A DNA stretch of 64,000 nucleotides from Phalacrocorax aristotelis (Eukaryota; Chordata; Aves; Suliformes; Phalacrocoracidae): the NCBI RefSeq assembly GCF_949628215.1, contig NC_134277.1:32811058-32875057 (forward strand). The letters run 5' to 3'. Below are positions 1 to 12,061 of this stretch, one piece after another; position 1 is the stretch's first letter, and every line of letters starts with the position of its first letter. The position numbers and the translations under genes are program-made. The notes beneath the pieces are model-generated. The model saw nothing but the letters and a program-made list of their open reading frames with translations, did no database searches and was not told the origin of the DNA.

Positions 1-3000
1 TGTCATTCATTATCTAAATCACTGTGACAGCACAATAACCAGTGATGAGGTAAAGCCATTGAGGTGATGAAGTAGATGACTCTAAGAGCCCACCACTTGA
101 ACTGAGCCCATTCTGAAGTTTAGGTAAGTTCATGTAAAGGTTTATGTTATTTTCCGGTTTTCTTCCTGCCTTTCTGGTTCCCGACTGATGTTCAGCCTTC
201 TCCTCTGTTCCCCAGGAGTTCGGCTCCCTTGTTAGTGACCACGGCATCATGTGGCAGCGCAACGGCTCCTGGTGCAGCCAGGCTGGGCAGATCTGCTCAC
301 ACCACCTGTGCTAGCAGGGGTCTGCAGTACCTTCTGCAAACCAAACCGGGGCGGGGGGGAGGATAGAGGCAAAGGATCATTTGGAAGTGTACATGAGAAA
401 TACGGAGTTGGTTTGAACAGGAACGATTCCTTTGAAACTTCCCCTATCAGCTGAGCAAGGCACTTTGGCCTACATGACAATACTTTTTCTCATTGTAAAA
501 CAGGAGTACTGAAAGCCAGTGATTCCCTGTACAAAAACACTGAATTTGAGGCTAGTCATCTCACCCACCTTGGGAACTCATCTGCTGCCCTTCAAAGGCC
601 TGAAAAGTTTTCCTGGTAGCTCAGGCAGGTTTTTGGATTGGGTCCCCGTATAGGTACAGTAGAAAGCCCCTCACCAAGAAAATAATGCTTTGTGAGATCA
701 AACTACTCTATACTTTGCTGTTCTGCTATAATGCATTTAATCATAATTCAAATCTTAGCCATTTTATAGGGTCATATAAAGAAATGGAAAGGGATATAGA
801 GGAAGACACAGTGCAGGGCATGGAGTCCTGCATGATAAATAGGCTATTTTAGCACACATGGTGGTGCAAAGGCAGAGCTCCTCAGAGCCATGCAATAAGC
901 TGTGGCAGTTATCTTCTACTCTACCTGGCATATGGCTTTCTAGATCTCACAGAGCTTAAGGAAAAGGCTTGGTTCTACACTACTGTGGCACACCATACCA
1001 CACACCTCCTCGTTTCGCAAATACTATGACAGCATTATGGACTGGTGAGAGAAAATACTACTACTGGGGAAAAAATGTTTGCCGACTTTGTTCAGTGTTG
1101 TCAATACAGTTTTTAATTGCCTCAGCAAGTTGTCGTTAGGTGAAAGATAACAGCCTGCCAAGTCTAGAGAGTAAACATTTTGTGTTGGTCCACCCACAAA
1201 GCATTCAAATAAGAAACTGGAGCTTATTCAGCGTAACTCAGGTTTAACTATCTCACTTTCATAGCCTTTCACTCTTCATGGCCTTTCAGATCCTAGTCTC
1301 TTCATGTTTGTTCTCAGCCTCCCGAACCTTCCTGCCCGCTCTTTCATGTTCGACATCTGGCTTAATCAGACTTAGGTTATCATTATATTTGTGAACATGT
1401 CTGATGAAGGTGCCTCTTTTATTACTCACCTGCAGTCTGGTTTTAAACGTTAACATCTTAAACGTTGATAGGTTTTATTCTCATTCCCCAAACTGCATAT
1501 TGTTTACACATGTTTCTCCTAGGCACATAATATAGATATTTAAATGCAAACAAATATATATATGTGTATATTCTCATCCACTACATTTTATATATAGACA
1601 GGTAGATAAGTGCATGCTATATATAATGCATGCAAACTTCTGTGTGTATATGTTTTTTACTAGGATTTGGCTCTAAATTAGAATATTACTTCAGTTATAA
1701 CAGCACCTATTGATGTATCTTTAAGTTTACTTAACAATCAGATTGGATTTGTGTCAGCAGTAAAGCAGCCCGGAAGCTGAGGGCACCATGTCATTGAGGG
1801 CCCTTTCCACATGCACTTGGGAAGTAAGCTGTACCAGGAGGTAGGGGACTGTATAAAAATGAGAAAAAAAAGGTTTGTCTCTGATATTAGAGAGCAGGGG
1901 AGGAAAAAAATTAAGGGTGTAGGCAGTATTGTTCTAGGCAATAGGAGAGGGAGTTTCCAGAGGAGGTTTCTCGTCTTCCGTGGAAACTGGGGTCAATGAG
2001 ATTTTTCGATTCAAAAAGGATAAGAAGAAAGGTAATCAGGGGGAGGAAAGAGTCCTTGCACGGAAAAAGCACACCTGAAGCTCAGGAAAGCATAGGCTGG
2101 AGAGGATGGATTTGAGGCTGACAACAGCTGCCTATGAAGGGAAGAGGAAGTTTGCAGCTGGTGTAGCAGAAGGGAGTTTGGCCAGCAGGATGTGCAGCTG
2201 AGGCTGAGATACAGTCTGGAAATGAGAGCGGCTGACCAGGCGTTGCCAAAATGCTTTCACCATTCTGAGAAGTGTGTGTAGTGGTAAGTGCTGGCAGTGG
2301 GCTCTCTGTTCTCTCCCTCCCTGATACATACCCCTGAAGCTACTACTAGTTTTTACCTCTGAACTGTGCACAGATCTCGAAAGTATGGAAATCCCTACAG
2401 TGTGGTAAGTCAACCAAAACAACCCATAAGTCTTTATCTTAAGACTTTTGATCTTCTTACAGTAACCTGCTTGGAGGTTACCATAGCTGGTGCGCAAGAC
2501 TTCAATCCTGTTCCACTTCAGAAGACAAGAGTGCAATGTTTTTACTAGCGAGTTCTGAGCTATATAGTTTCTTGGTCTCCATCCCTCAGGAGAAATCTGA
2601 TAAAGCGTCTTGGACTGTTTGTCAAAACTTCTTTTCTTGTTATCTTTTTGGACCTGAGAAACTGGCCAAAATTCAAGGGTTTGGACTGTTCCAAAGAGGA
2701 GAAACTGGTGCAGGAATCAATACTTCTCTCAAACAATTTTGTCTGTTAACAAGGAATGGAGTGACCCTCTGTTCCTGAGGAGACAAACCACAGTTATTTA
2801 CCACATCAATGTCCTTCTAAGTTACCTCCCCATGAGGACTCTCTCCAGGCTTTTCAGGGCTATGCGACCAGCTGTTTGTTGGTTTCTGCTCCTTTTCCTT
2901 CTATACCATGCAAAGGAACATGGTGCAGAGGGATCACAACAGAAGCCAGGCTAATGGAAGAATCAAACACAATCATGTCAGACCTGCATTGCACATCATC

Positions 3001-5199
3001 TAATAAGATTTGCAGAAGGTAGTGCTCCTATGTGCATGCCCAGCGCAATACGCAGGAAGTGGATTTGTTTGGGGGATATCGTTTACAGTCTCCACAAGAC
3101 AATACCCTGTATAGTATGGCTGGACCACTGGGTTACTCTGAGGGATATCTAGGCGCATCTTTTTTTTTTTCTGCTTCCATTTACTTCTGTCATATATGCA
3201 ACCATTAATTCGAACAGTACCCTTTTCAGCCCCCCACCCAGAGAGCTGGGAGTCCTCAGCTGCTTTCAATATGTCCTTGTGTTAGTGTGGAGACCAGTGG
3301 CATCCCGTGAACAGTTTGTTTACCTGGCTCCAGGTGGTCAAACATGCCCACATTAGGGGAACTTCACCAGGCTGTCAGTGACTGAAAATACTGGAAGAAG
3401 CCGCAACTTCACCAGCTATTTTCTCTTTCTATGAATAGTATATACAAAGAGATAGGTATACTGTGCACTGCTCTACCAGTTAAATCTGGAGTTACCCTCT
3501 GATCTTTAATGTGGACACTATGGATTTTAGTTGGAGTGCATGGGATCCAAACTTAGTCATGTTTTATTTAATGCAGCACCTAGCCAAATCTTTTAACCAG
3601 CTGGACTGTCACAGCCTTCTGTAGAAAATAGCCAAAAAGATATTATGGAAAGGGGGATCACAGGAGCAAATTGTTTTAAGGTGAGGTGGGGCCAGAGGCA
3701 GTAGCAACTCCTGAGTGTGTGCCTCTGTCTTGCAGGAGAGGCGTAATTGTGTTACCTTGCTGTCAAGGCTGTGGGTAAATGGAGACTAAGATGTTTCTCA
3801 GCAAAACAGGAACAGCTCTCCCTAGCTATCATGCATCACAGGCTGTCACCTTTAATGAATGTTTACAAAGTACTTGGGGATCTTCCCATGCAAAGTGTTA
3901 CATATGAGCCACTGACAATTAAATGTTTTATTGTGTACTTGTTTAAGCCAATGCTAACAGTAACTGGTGGAAGACTTCAATGTCTATGTCTCAAAAAGGT
4001 CAGAATAATTGGAAAGAGCTGACTGTCTGGGTAAAATGTGTGAAATATGAAAAAAGCCTCTCTGAAGAGTGTGGTGTGTTCTTACAAATAGGTGGAGAAA
4101 GGGAGTCTCTTTCATTTACCAGCACTTGTATTTAATCTAATATGAGAGATCAAGAATACAGCAAGCTGATACAGCCAGAATATTTTCTGCGTATGCTGCA
4201 CTGATAGCAGTCAGAAATTAAACTGGATGAAGTATCTAAAAGGATCTGGTATCTATATGGTATTCAGACATATCACATGTGAGTGGTCATTAGACAATTT
4301 TAACATTCAGTGAAGGAGTCCAATGAATTTATAAAGAGCTAAGAATCTTCTCTGACTGGGGTGAGGCACTTGTAATCCATACGTCCAGTACTAGTGCTTA
4401 AAACAAGTGGATGCAACAAACGGTGCAAAAGAATGAAGAGGTTGGTGACAACAGAGGATAGCACTGACTGGCCCTGGCTTAGACATAGGACCTATAAATT
4501 AACATGTCTGCAGGTGCAATTATGAACGTGCCTTTGTGCATGTGTGCACACATTCGGTGTCTGCTAGGCAGAGATCACAGGGAGCTATTGCAGCTCCCTC
4601 AATCTCTGTTTGGCCCTGGCAGCAGTTGAGGAGCTGGTAATTGTTTCCCTAAACTATCCACCAGGTGCAGCTCCCTTGGTTCTAGACTGTCAGTCGTAAC
4701 ACTGCACTGCACCCGCTTGGGAAGAGCCCACACCTTCTGCACACACCATCCTGGAAAAAGAAGACAAGCAAGAACCAGAGAATAAGTGCTTTAGTATTTA
4801 ACAAATATATATATGGATGGTCCTTGCTGGATCTATCCCTAGCCATTAATATGTGATTGTATGACTTTATTTTTGAGATATTTTCTTATCAGAAATGTCA
4901 CTTTAAAAAATTTCCATGTCGGACTGGCAGAACAATATGCTCACTTGTTTTGCCACACGTTAAGCTTCGTGCAGCTACCTGTGAGCCTGGGACTGACAGA
5001 CTACATCAGTGGGTAGAGATTTTAGGCTCACGTTCCTCGGCTGGAAGTCTGCAACCTGAACCTTGGTACATGCCAGGCGCCTGCCTTACACATTCACTTC
5101 GTAATATCATAAACTACATTAGCTAAACCTATTAACAAACCTTTATCATATACAGCATATACATCACACCAAATAGGGTTAGGTTGCTAAGTAGTTCAG
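1..5199. other. Non-coding flank, no gene recognised
   Basis: I see no gene in this stretch on either strand. Open frames are short, lack convincing splice sites and resemble no protein I know. It contains AT-alternating simple sequence near 1545-1640, including a TGCATGC/GCATGCA inverted pair around 1612-1634. A donor-like AG|GTGAGT occurs on the minus strand near 1433, but all three upstream frames are closed there. A GTAAGT donor-like site on the plus strand near 2411 has only a weak upstream acceptor. Confidence 0.6.
1545..1640. repeat. AT-alternating simple sequence with small inverted repeat
   Basis: The segment is dominated by alternating TA and TG steps (runs of TATATA, then TGTGTATA), followed by TGCATGC, a TATATATAA spacer and GCATGCA. 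It is a degenerate microsatellite that could form a short cruciform. No function is implied. Confidence 0.6.
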
Positions 5200-5411
5200 T
5201 AGACGGAAACGTTTCACAAGTGGCAGCGGGGCCGGAGGGGCTGGGTGCGGCGGGGGGCTGGCGGCAGCCCCCGGCAGCCCGCCACCCCGCTCCCCGGCCG
5301 CCATTTCTGGTGTTATACTCCCCCTGCAGGGCGGGCTCGCCCGCCGCCCCGCGCCCCCCTGCCCGCAGGCGTCTTCGCTTTCCGTCCCCTGCAGCCTCAA
5401 AAGGCTGTTGA
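5200..5411. promoter_or_regulatory. Isolated CpG-island-like block, candidate promoter
   Basis: This is a sharply bounded GC-rich block in AT-rich surroundings. By hand count it carries about 22 CpG dinucleotides in about 190 bases, with runs such as GCGGCGGGG and GCCCGCCGCCCCGCG. CpGs are otherwise scarce here, as expected in methylated vertebrate DNA, so the block is probably unmethylated in the germ line, as at promoters. On the minus strand, near 5301-5312, it contains GAAATGGCGGCC, a good match to the YY1 element often found just downstream of vertebrate transcription starts. The ATG inside that motif opens a minus-strand frame of about 41 codons rich in Gly, Ala and Pro, beginning MAAGERGGG; I think this is a composition artefact. 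Direction and target gene are unknown. It could instead be an orphan or enhancer CpG island. Confidence 0.5.
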
Positions 5412-6319
5412 GGAGTAACGCTGTACGTTTATCACAAGAACAACCTTCATCCCGTCATCGCTAGCCTTCTCTCCTCTTGCTCAATATTTTAGAGTTTCCC
5501 CCCATTTCTTTAGAGCTCTCAGGTGCTTCGAGGGATACTGTTTTCTTCCTCTCTCCCTTTCTGCGTGCCTTGGGCTAGATCCCCCTCCTCCTGCTCCTGT
5601 GCCGCTGCCCTGAGCACACCTCTCCATCATGCCCTCTCACCGCTGCTCTGCCCTAAGAGCTGAGGGACACAGATAATTTATATTGTATCCCTCTGTGCGT
5701 TCTGACATTTGAATATCTTCGCCAAAAAGTGCCATTTTCATTTTTCTTGGAATGAATAGTGAGAAAAAAGGAAATTTTCAAACTTCTGTTTAAGTATTGT
5801 CAGTCAAAGTAAAACATAGTTCGGCATCTAAACGCAGCTGGTTTCAAATGCTTTGGCTAAAACTGGTATTAAGCTGCATTTCCCTACGACAGCGTATTGC
5901 CTTATGGGTGGACTGTTTGGCCATTTAATGTCGTGTCTTGCCTATGGAGCTGTCTTCCCGGCCAAATATCTTTCACAGAGGCTCCAGCATTGTCTGACTC
6001 CCACCCCTCGCTCGCAGCTTGCTTAGAGGAATGGCCGCGCTGCGTGGTGGAAGGTGATACGCTTCAGGCACCTGGCCAGAGGAGAGCTGTGGGAATGGGG
6101 ATGGGGGCCTGAGCCATGCTCCTCTGAAGTCAGGGTAGCGTTAAAGAAGTGCACAGTGGAGGTTTCGGTGAACTGATTTAAGCCCCTGTGTTTTTTAATC
6201 AGCTGAAAAACAAGAAATATTCTGATTTGATTCCATGGATCATATAAATTTTGTAGACACAGTGTTTTCTTCCCAAAAACTAATTCAGCAGGAATAATCC
6301 CAAGGGTTTTCTCCTCCTC

Positions 6320-6730
6320 ATCCTACCAGTGTCAGCCTCAGCCCCAGGCAGCGAGCAGGTGAAGAGGGATGTGGGGACTGTTCCCCACTGAGGGTCCCTT
6401 GAGGGAGCGTGGGCCTGAGCTCAGCTACCGCCTCAGCCCACGGTCTGCTAGGCCAGGCTGCGGCACCTCCTGGGGATGGGCCGAGACGGGTCAGGATCAG
6501 GCCGCGGGTATAATTGTACTCGCAGCGCAGCCCAGGTGGGGATCAAGAAGGAGGCTTGGCCTGGAAATGGCTGCCAGGCAGGGAGTGGGGAGAGCCTGTC
6601 TCCCAGCCCCCTCCTCAGGCAGGGAGTAAGCTGGCCTCCAGCAGGCCCAGGCCTCCATTTGTGGGGACACGGTCCAGCCCTGGCAGGGTTACACACACCC
6701 TGACCAGCCTTGCTCCCCTAGCACTGAACA
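6320..6730. other. GC-richer non-coding block
   Basis: About 400 bases are clearly richer in G and C than the flanks, with several CpGs and G-rich runs, but less CpG-dense than the block at 5200-5411. Overlapping open frames occur on both strands, as expected from composition, and none looks like a known protein. It could be an ancient GC-rich repeat, a regulatory element or an unannotated exon of a non-coding transcript. The sequence alone does not decide. Confidence 0.3.
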
Positions 6731-9700
6731 CACAAGTTGGAAGTCCAGTTTACTCTATTAAATGCTTTCAGAAAAACACAGTTCATAACAGCGCAGTCAT
6801 CATTATGAGTGACAATCCCAGGTCTGTCCAAGAGGGATTTCAGCTCAATTCATGTTGCTGATGCAGAACATAAACAGCGATGATCGTTCGTAAATCTATA
6901 GCACAAAATCAAATGATTCAAATGAGAAACATGGCTGGATAATTTTAATACACTGATAAATTCTGCAGTCCAAAGTCCTCACCTATATTGCAGGTACGTA
7001 TTACCACCTATTATCTCTATCGCCACTGAAAAATGAATGCAGGCAAAGAGAGATTTCCATGGTTCAACTGGTTAATCAAGGGTTTCCTGATACAGAGAGG
7101 CATTTTCAGTACTGAAGTATCATCTCAGGAGTAATAAATTTTACAAGACAGCACTTTTAAGCTTTTACAGTTTTCAATTTACAAAGGACTTCATAAGTAT
7201 GAATATAATCACTGTAACAAATACTGCTGTGAAGTAACCATTATTCATATTGCACAGAGGGAGATGCTAAAGCATAGTGATGTTTACTAACCTGCCAGCA
7301 CTCATCTTTCCCTGAGCGGGACTTATGCCCAGCTCTCCTCACTCTCCAGTCCACTTTAAACCTGGGACCATGTGCACCCATAGGCGCTTTGCTCTTTTAC
7401 AGGGAGTAGACAAAGCAGCGAGGTACAGTGGGGGCCTGAGGAGTCTCTGCGATCTAGCATTGGCCTCACCATCCTAGTACCTTGTCTTTTGTCAAGCAGC
7501 CACTGGATTCTTGGCTTTCTCCAGTCTCTTTCTCGCACCTGTGTCCAGCCTCACTCCATGGGTTGTTTATTTGGACGAAGAAGTTCCTTGGAGAAGAGGC
7601 ACTGTTTCGAAAGTGGCTAGCACGTTGATGTCTCAGTCAAGATCAGAAACCCAGAGTAAGGCATTCAATTTATAGTGATATATCAGTTTCTTCAGAAAAT
7701 AATTCAATTAGAGCAGCGTCTGAGTCCAAGTGTTGTACCTACCAATGAACTTACACGACTGACAGCTGTACCCTAGAGAGCTTACAGGAGGTCTTATTGT
7801 TCCAATTACACATATATATGCAGAGAACCTGAGGGCAAAGGCAAGGAATAACCTGTTCTAGTCCATGCTGAAAGTCCGTGCCAGAATCAGAAACCAGGAG
7901 TCACTCTTCAAAAATGTCACTGGTAGGCAAAATAACACATCTCTGATGTTTCAAACAGCAGATCTTCCTCTCAGCACTGCTGACTTTTTTTCTTCCTCTA
8001 ATTATTTTTGCTATGATTATTATTATTACTGCTGTTGTTATTAATTCTGTGGCTTAATTAGATCATACTTGTTCTTTCCTCCTCAAGAATCCTTTTTTTG
8101 GGTACTTCAGGACTGATCTCTGGCATTGTAGAAATGAGAAAGAACATATTTCTCAGACTACCTTCTGATACAATTTTATTTTCACACATGTGAGGCATCT
8201 CCATGGATACTGAGTATCACATGCTTTTTCGTATACAGGCTAAAATGCTTTGCCAGAGTAGGACCTACAAGAAAGCTATTTACAGTCCTTATTTTCATCT
8301 AAGTGACCATTTCCTCTTTCATCCAATGAAATTTTTATGCACTCTTGCACCTTTGTCTTCAAATATAACCAGAAGGTGTATGATCTACTATATACAATTT
8401 TACATTTCCAAAAGTGAGACATCTATTTGAAATTAGCAGAATGTAACCGAGGCACAATCAAATGAAGTAAGACACTTTTTCTCACCTGTTTTTATAACTG
8501 TTTTGAGTAGGATGAATTGCTTCATATGTTTCTGTGCATAAATGTGATAAGCACTCTCTCAAAGTGATGAAAAAAGTTACATGTAATTATGGAACTCACT
8601 ATTGGTTTACAGTAGTTCATAAGGTCATCTGTACATAACTTCTACCTGACAGCAAAAATGCATGAAAATCCGAACTTGTGTAGAGATGGTTACATGCATG
8701 TAGCGAAACCTAGCGTGCACCAGCAAAGATCTCATATAGGAGTGCACCTCTGTTTACGTCTGGGCTCTCATCCCTTGCTGTAAGCAGCACCACTGTGAAA
8801 GCACAAAATCATCTGCTTTACTGCAATGCTTGCTAGATGTGAGTAAGTAAAAAAAGCCACAACCTACCCTACAGGCAACCCAAAAAAAATTCCAACAGTA
8901 TTTATTGCTCTACAGTTTTTCATTAACCCTAGGTATTACATTCCATAACCAGGGAAAACAGTTTGGCTGCACAGACACAAAACAGCTTTTTAACTGCAGA
9001 GGGCACGAAAGAGCTACTGAAGAGCACGGTGTTTTACTTACAAGGCATTATTACTTGCAACATAATTTTTTACGAGTTTGATTTCTTCTTTAGTCCTGAA
9101 AGATCCTCTGAGCATCCATCTGCTTGTTTTCTTGGGGAAAAATACAAACGTAAAGAACATAAATTACCAGATTCACAGTAGAGGATGTTTCTTTATGATA
9201 ATCATGGACTAGAAATCATTCTGTCATCCTCACTGAATCTAATGGATGTCACTTTTCGCTGAGATTTTATTTCCCATTTTACTTCACACTCAAAATCACT
9301 TTTTTTTAAAAAAAATTTGCATACAAGACGTCTAATGTAGGATGAACTGATGTTTACCTGTTACCCACTTAATGCCACTTTGAAAACCCTCAGCCATTCG
9401 TTAATGCTCGCTAGAGTCACTGACCACATCCAGCATAGTGCAATGCAGCTATTCCCTCAAACTTTTCTGATGTTCATAAATCTTTCATCAAACTGTATTT
9501 TAGGGTTTTCTGGAAATCTGAAACAGATCTTACTCAGGGTGTGTTTTCAGAGGAATGAAAAAGGTCTGCAAAAACTGCTACCAAGAATCCAGCCTGAGGC
9601 AGGTACATGTTGGCAGGAGCAGTCCCAGCTGATAACAAACGCTTTGCCATCCTCCACCCACACAACCACATTAGCATGAATCCCCATTTTTCCATTAACC

Positions 9701-9963
9701 GACATGCTAAGCGTGTTTGCCAGCCTCCTCTTTAAGCTAGTCACATCTTTTGTTATTCACTTTGTAGTCATTGGGGCTGATGTGGGGCCGATGGCTGCAG
9801 AGCCCACCACGCTCAGGACTTTTTCAGCCCATCTCAGTACCCCAGGTTGTCACTTCTGGGAATCAGCGAAGATGGAGAGCAAAATATTGGCTTTTCTTCT
9901 ACCCTCAGCAGTGTTTGTCTTTAGTTAACTTGGGGAATATTTTTGATAAAATATTGATGGACA

Positions 9964-9977
9964 CCACCAGAGGGTGC
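9964..9977 (+). promoter_or_regulatory. CTCF-like core motif
   Basis: CCACCAGAGGGTGC matches the vertebrate CTCF core CCASYAGRKGGCRS at 13 of 14 positions; the only difference is T for C at position 12. CTCF sites of this form act as insulators and loop anchors. This is a motif match only and occupancy is not shown. The site lies between the CpG-island-like block and the 3' end of the minus-strand gene. Confidence 0.35.
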
Positions 9978-11302
9978 ATTGCTGCCACTGTAATGCCCGT
10001 TCTTGCACTGTAACTACAATTAACCATGCTGTGGTGCAGCAAAGCTTTGGACAAATCCTGCACCTTCCATTCCTGGGGCGCTGCTTACACAAAGGTGCAC
10101 AATGGAAATCAGGATTAAATACCAAAGTCAGTGAAGCCAGTTGCTTTAAAGAACAAGGAAAAAAAAACCCAAGGATAAGTAATATGCCTTTTGTGCTGTG
10201 TACTCAAGGCATTTTGCAGCTTTTCTTGAAATATCCATCATAAGAGTACTTCTTTGATCTGCTGCAAGCAGCCACTCCCAGAAGGGGTGAGAGACACCTC
10301 GTTTCCTTCCTTCCTTTTTTTTATCCTGACCTACCAGTCTGGAATGCAGTTCACCTCTGAGCATTTTCAGATGTATCATTTTCAGAGAGGCTTGCATGTC
10401 ACAACACACAACCGGGGCTTACTTCACTGCTTACAAAGCCTGCAATGACAGCCAAACAGAGGAGCCACGTACTGCATCTGACCCTCCTGTACTTCACCTA
10501 CGGATACACCCTTGTCTGCAGAAGAGGCATAACAGTGTTAGAATAACAAGTATTCAACTTGCCCTCAACACAGGCAGGACCCAAGACTGTACAGTTAAAA
10601 AACTAGTGCCCCAAGGGTGCAGCTGAGTGGCAGTTTAGGCTGATCTGTGCCTGTATTGCTGCAGCCCTATGTGCACCCGGCACATCCCTTTGCAACAGGA
10701 ATCATGACGTACCTCCTCCCCCAAAGTCGTCCCACCTGGTGACTCTGGTGAAAGCTATCACTTCTTGCAGGGTTAGCTTCCAGCCATGTAACAGTTTGTT
10801 TTTCAGCTTCCTCAGCTGACTTGCTACACAGCAGCACAAACCTCACTGCTAGCGTACAGGAGGGAGGGACAAAGCAGAGTGTCCAGGAGAGGTCAAGACT
10901 TTTTCTAGCCCTGCAGACCAGCTTAAACCAAGCACAAAATCATCCTTTCAGGCTCACTGTGCTATCACTGGATTCAGAGTCTTCAAAGAGATATTTTAAA
11001 CTCTGAATTGCCCTTTACAAGTGCCCCTGTGACCCCAAGTACCATAGGCCCGTGGGTGCTTGAGCCAGAGTCACAACTAAATTCCAAAACATAGTTGGCA
11101 CTAATCAGGACCATAACGTTCCCCCACCAAATGGCAAGGGAGTTGAGCCCAGCATAAATACACACTTAAAACTGCAGCACAATCAAAACAATAATCATAA
11201 AACTCCAGCATAACCATCATGGTTATAAGTGAGTTAGCTGAAGATGGCCAGAGGGAGGAGATGCCACACATTCTTGAGCGCACTGCAAGAAGCTTTCAGT
11301 CC

Positions 11303-11316
11303 CATTGACTTCAATG
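11303..11316. repeat. CATTGACTTCAATG palindromic motif
   Basis: This is an inverted pair, extended to CCCATTG/CAATGGG with an ACTT loop at 11301-11318. The same motif in the opposite orientation, CATTGAAGTCAATG, occurs at 40845-40858. I recall the motif as recurrent in amniote interspersed repeats, so it may mark fragments of an old element; that attribution is from memory and not proven here. Confidence 0.35.
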
Positions 11317-11884
11317 GGGCTTCAATCAGGCCGTGTCTCTGCTGTGGAAAGGAACTGCTTAACACAGCGTCGTGGGGTTCCTCAGTTTTTGTCTCCAAGC
11401 AAATCCTGGCAAAGCCACTGGTTAGTAAGTGAAAACACACTTTTTCCATTTGCCAGGACTGCAAGCTGTACCTGGATTTGGCTCCTTTTCTTTTCTTTCG
11501 CTTTTTGTTGTTGCTGCGATTCTGATAGATTTGCAAATCTGGCTCCTCGACTAGGTGCTGACTTTACAGAAACAAGTTCGGCTACTGGAGCGGAGGAAGG
11601 GGGAGCCTGACCTTGGAGCAGAGTATTTCCCCTTCACTGGGACGGCCCTGCTTGCAGCTTGACTCCAGCTAATAAGCGGCATTCAGTGTCAGCCCAGCAG
11701 CTGCCATGCAGGAGGTCCATCCCTTCGGGCAGCTGCTGCTCATCTGCCTGCAGCTGGCAGCGGAAGTGACATCTGTTCTCGGTCCCAGCTGTGAGCAGCG
11801 CGGAGGTGCCAAAGCCCAAATGCCTTAGTTCTCGATCCAGGAGCGAGGAAGGGTTTCTGATGCCAGACCACGGCCTGGCTTGCA

Positions 11885-12061
11885 GGGGAAGGAAGGGGGG
11901 GATCGTCTCCTTCGATGATGGTGGGCTGGGAAGAATGGAGAGATGGAAAGAGAATGACAAATAGGGAGAGAAAGAACAAGTAACAGAAGCAGGGGAAAGG
12001 ATGGGAGAAGAGTGCGGGAGAAGACAGGAAAATGGAAAGGAAACATGAAATTTCATGTTTC
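11885..12061 (+). repeat. Purine-rich tract ending in a 22-bp perfect palindrome
   Basis: From about 11885 to 12040 the plus strand is dominated by A and G (GGGAGAGAAAG-type runs), a mirror-repeat composition capable of triplex formation. It ends in a perfect palindrome at 12040-12061 whose half-site is GAAACATGAAA. An outer GAAAG/CTTTC pair extends the stem with one bulged base. Long C/T-rich minus-strand frames across this tract are composition artefacts. Confidence 0.55.

Noticed and set aside
2132..2536. Minus-strand open frame of 134 codons
   Set aside because: No splice signals, no recognisable domain and no support beyond length; treated as chance.
3012..3149. Possible 69-bp coding tandem repeat (DIPQSNP / DIPQTNP on the minus strand)
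   Set aside because: Only GATATCCC and a GTATTG block recur, and the spacing between them differs by about 15 bases between the two copies.
3325..3385. Minus-strand exon-like segment ending in CCAG|GTAAAC
   Set aside because: The acceptor with the better pyrimidine tract leaves all frames closed, and the frame after the second acceptor is only 16 codons.
11634..12056. Minus-strand open frame of about 140 codons rich in Ser, Pro, Phe and Leu
   Set aside because: It lies over a purine-rich plus strand, which removes stop codons from the complementary frames; three overlapping frames are all open, and no domain is seen.
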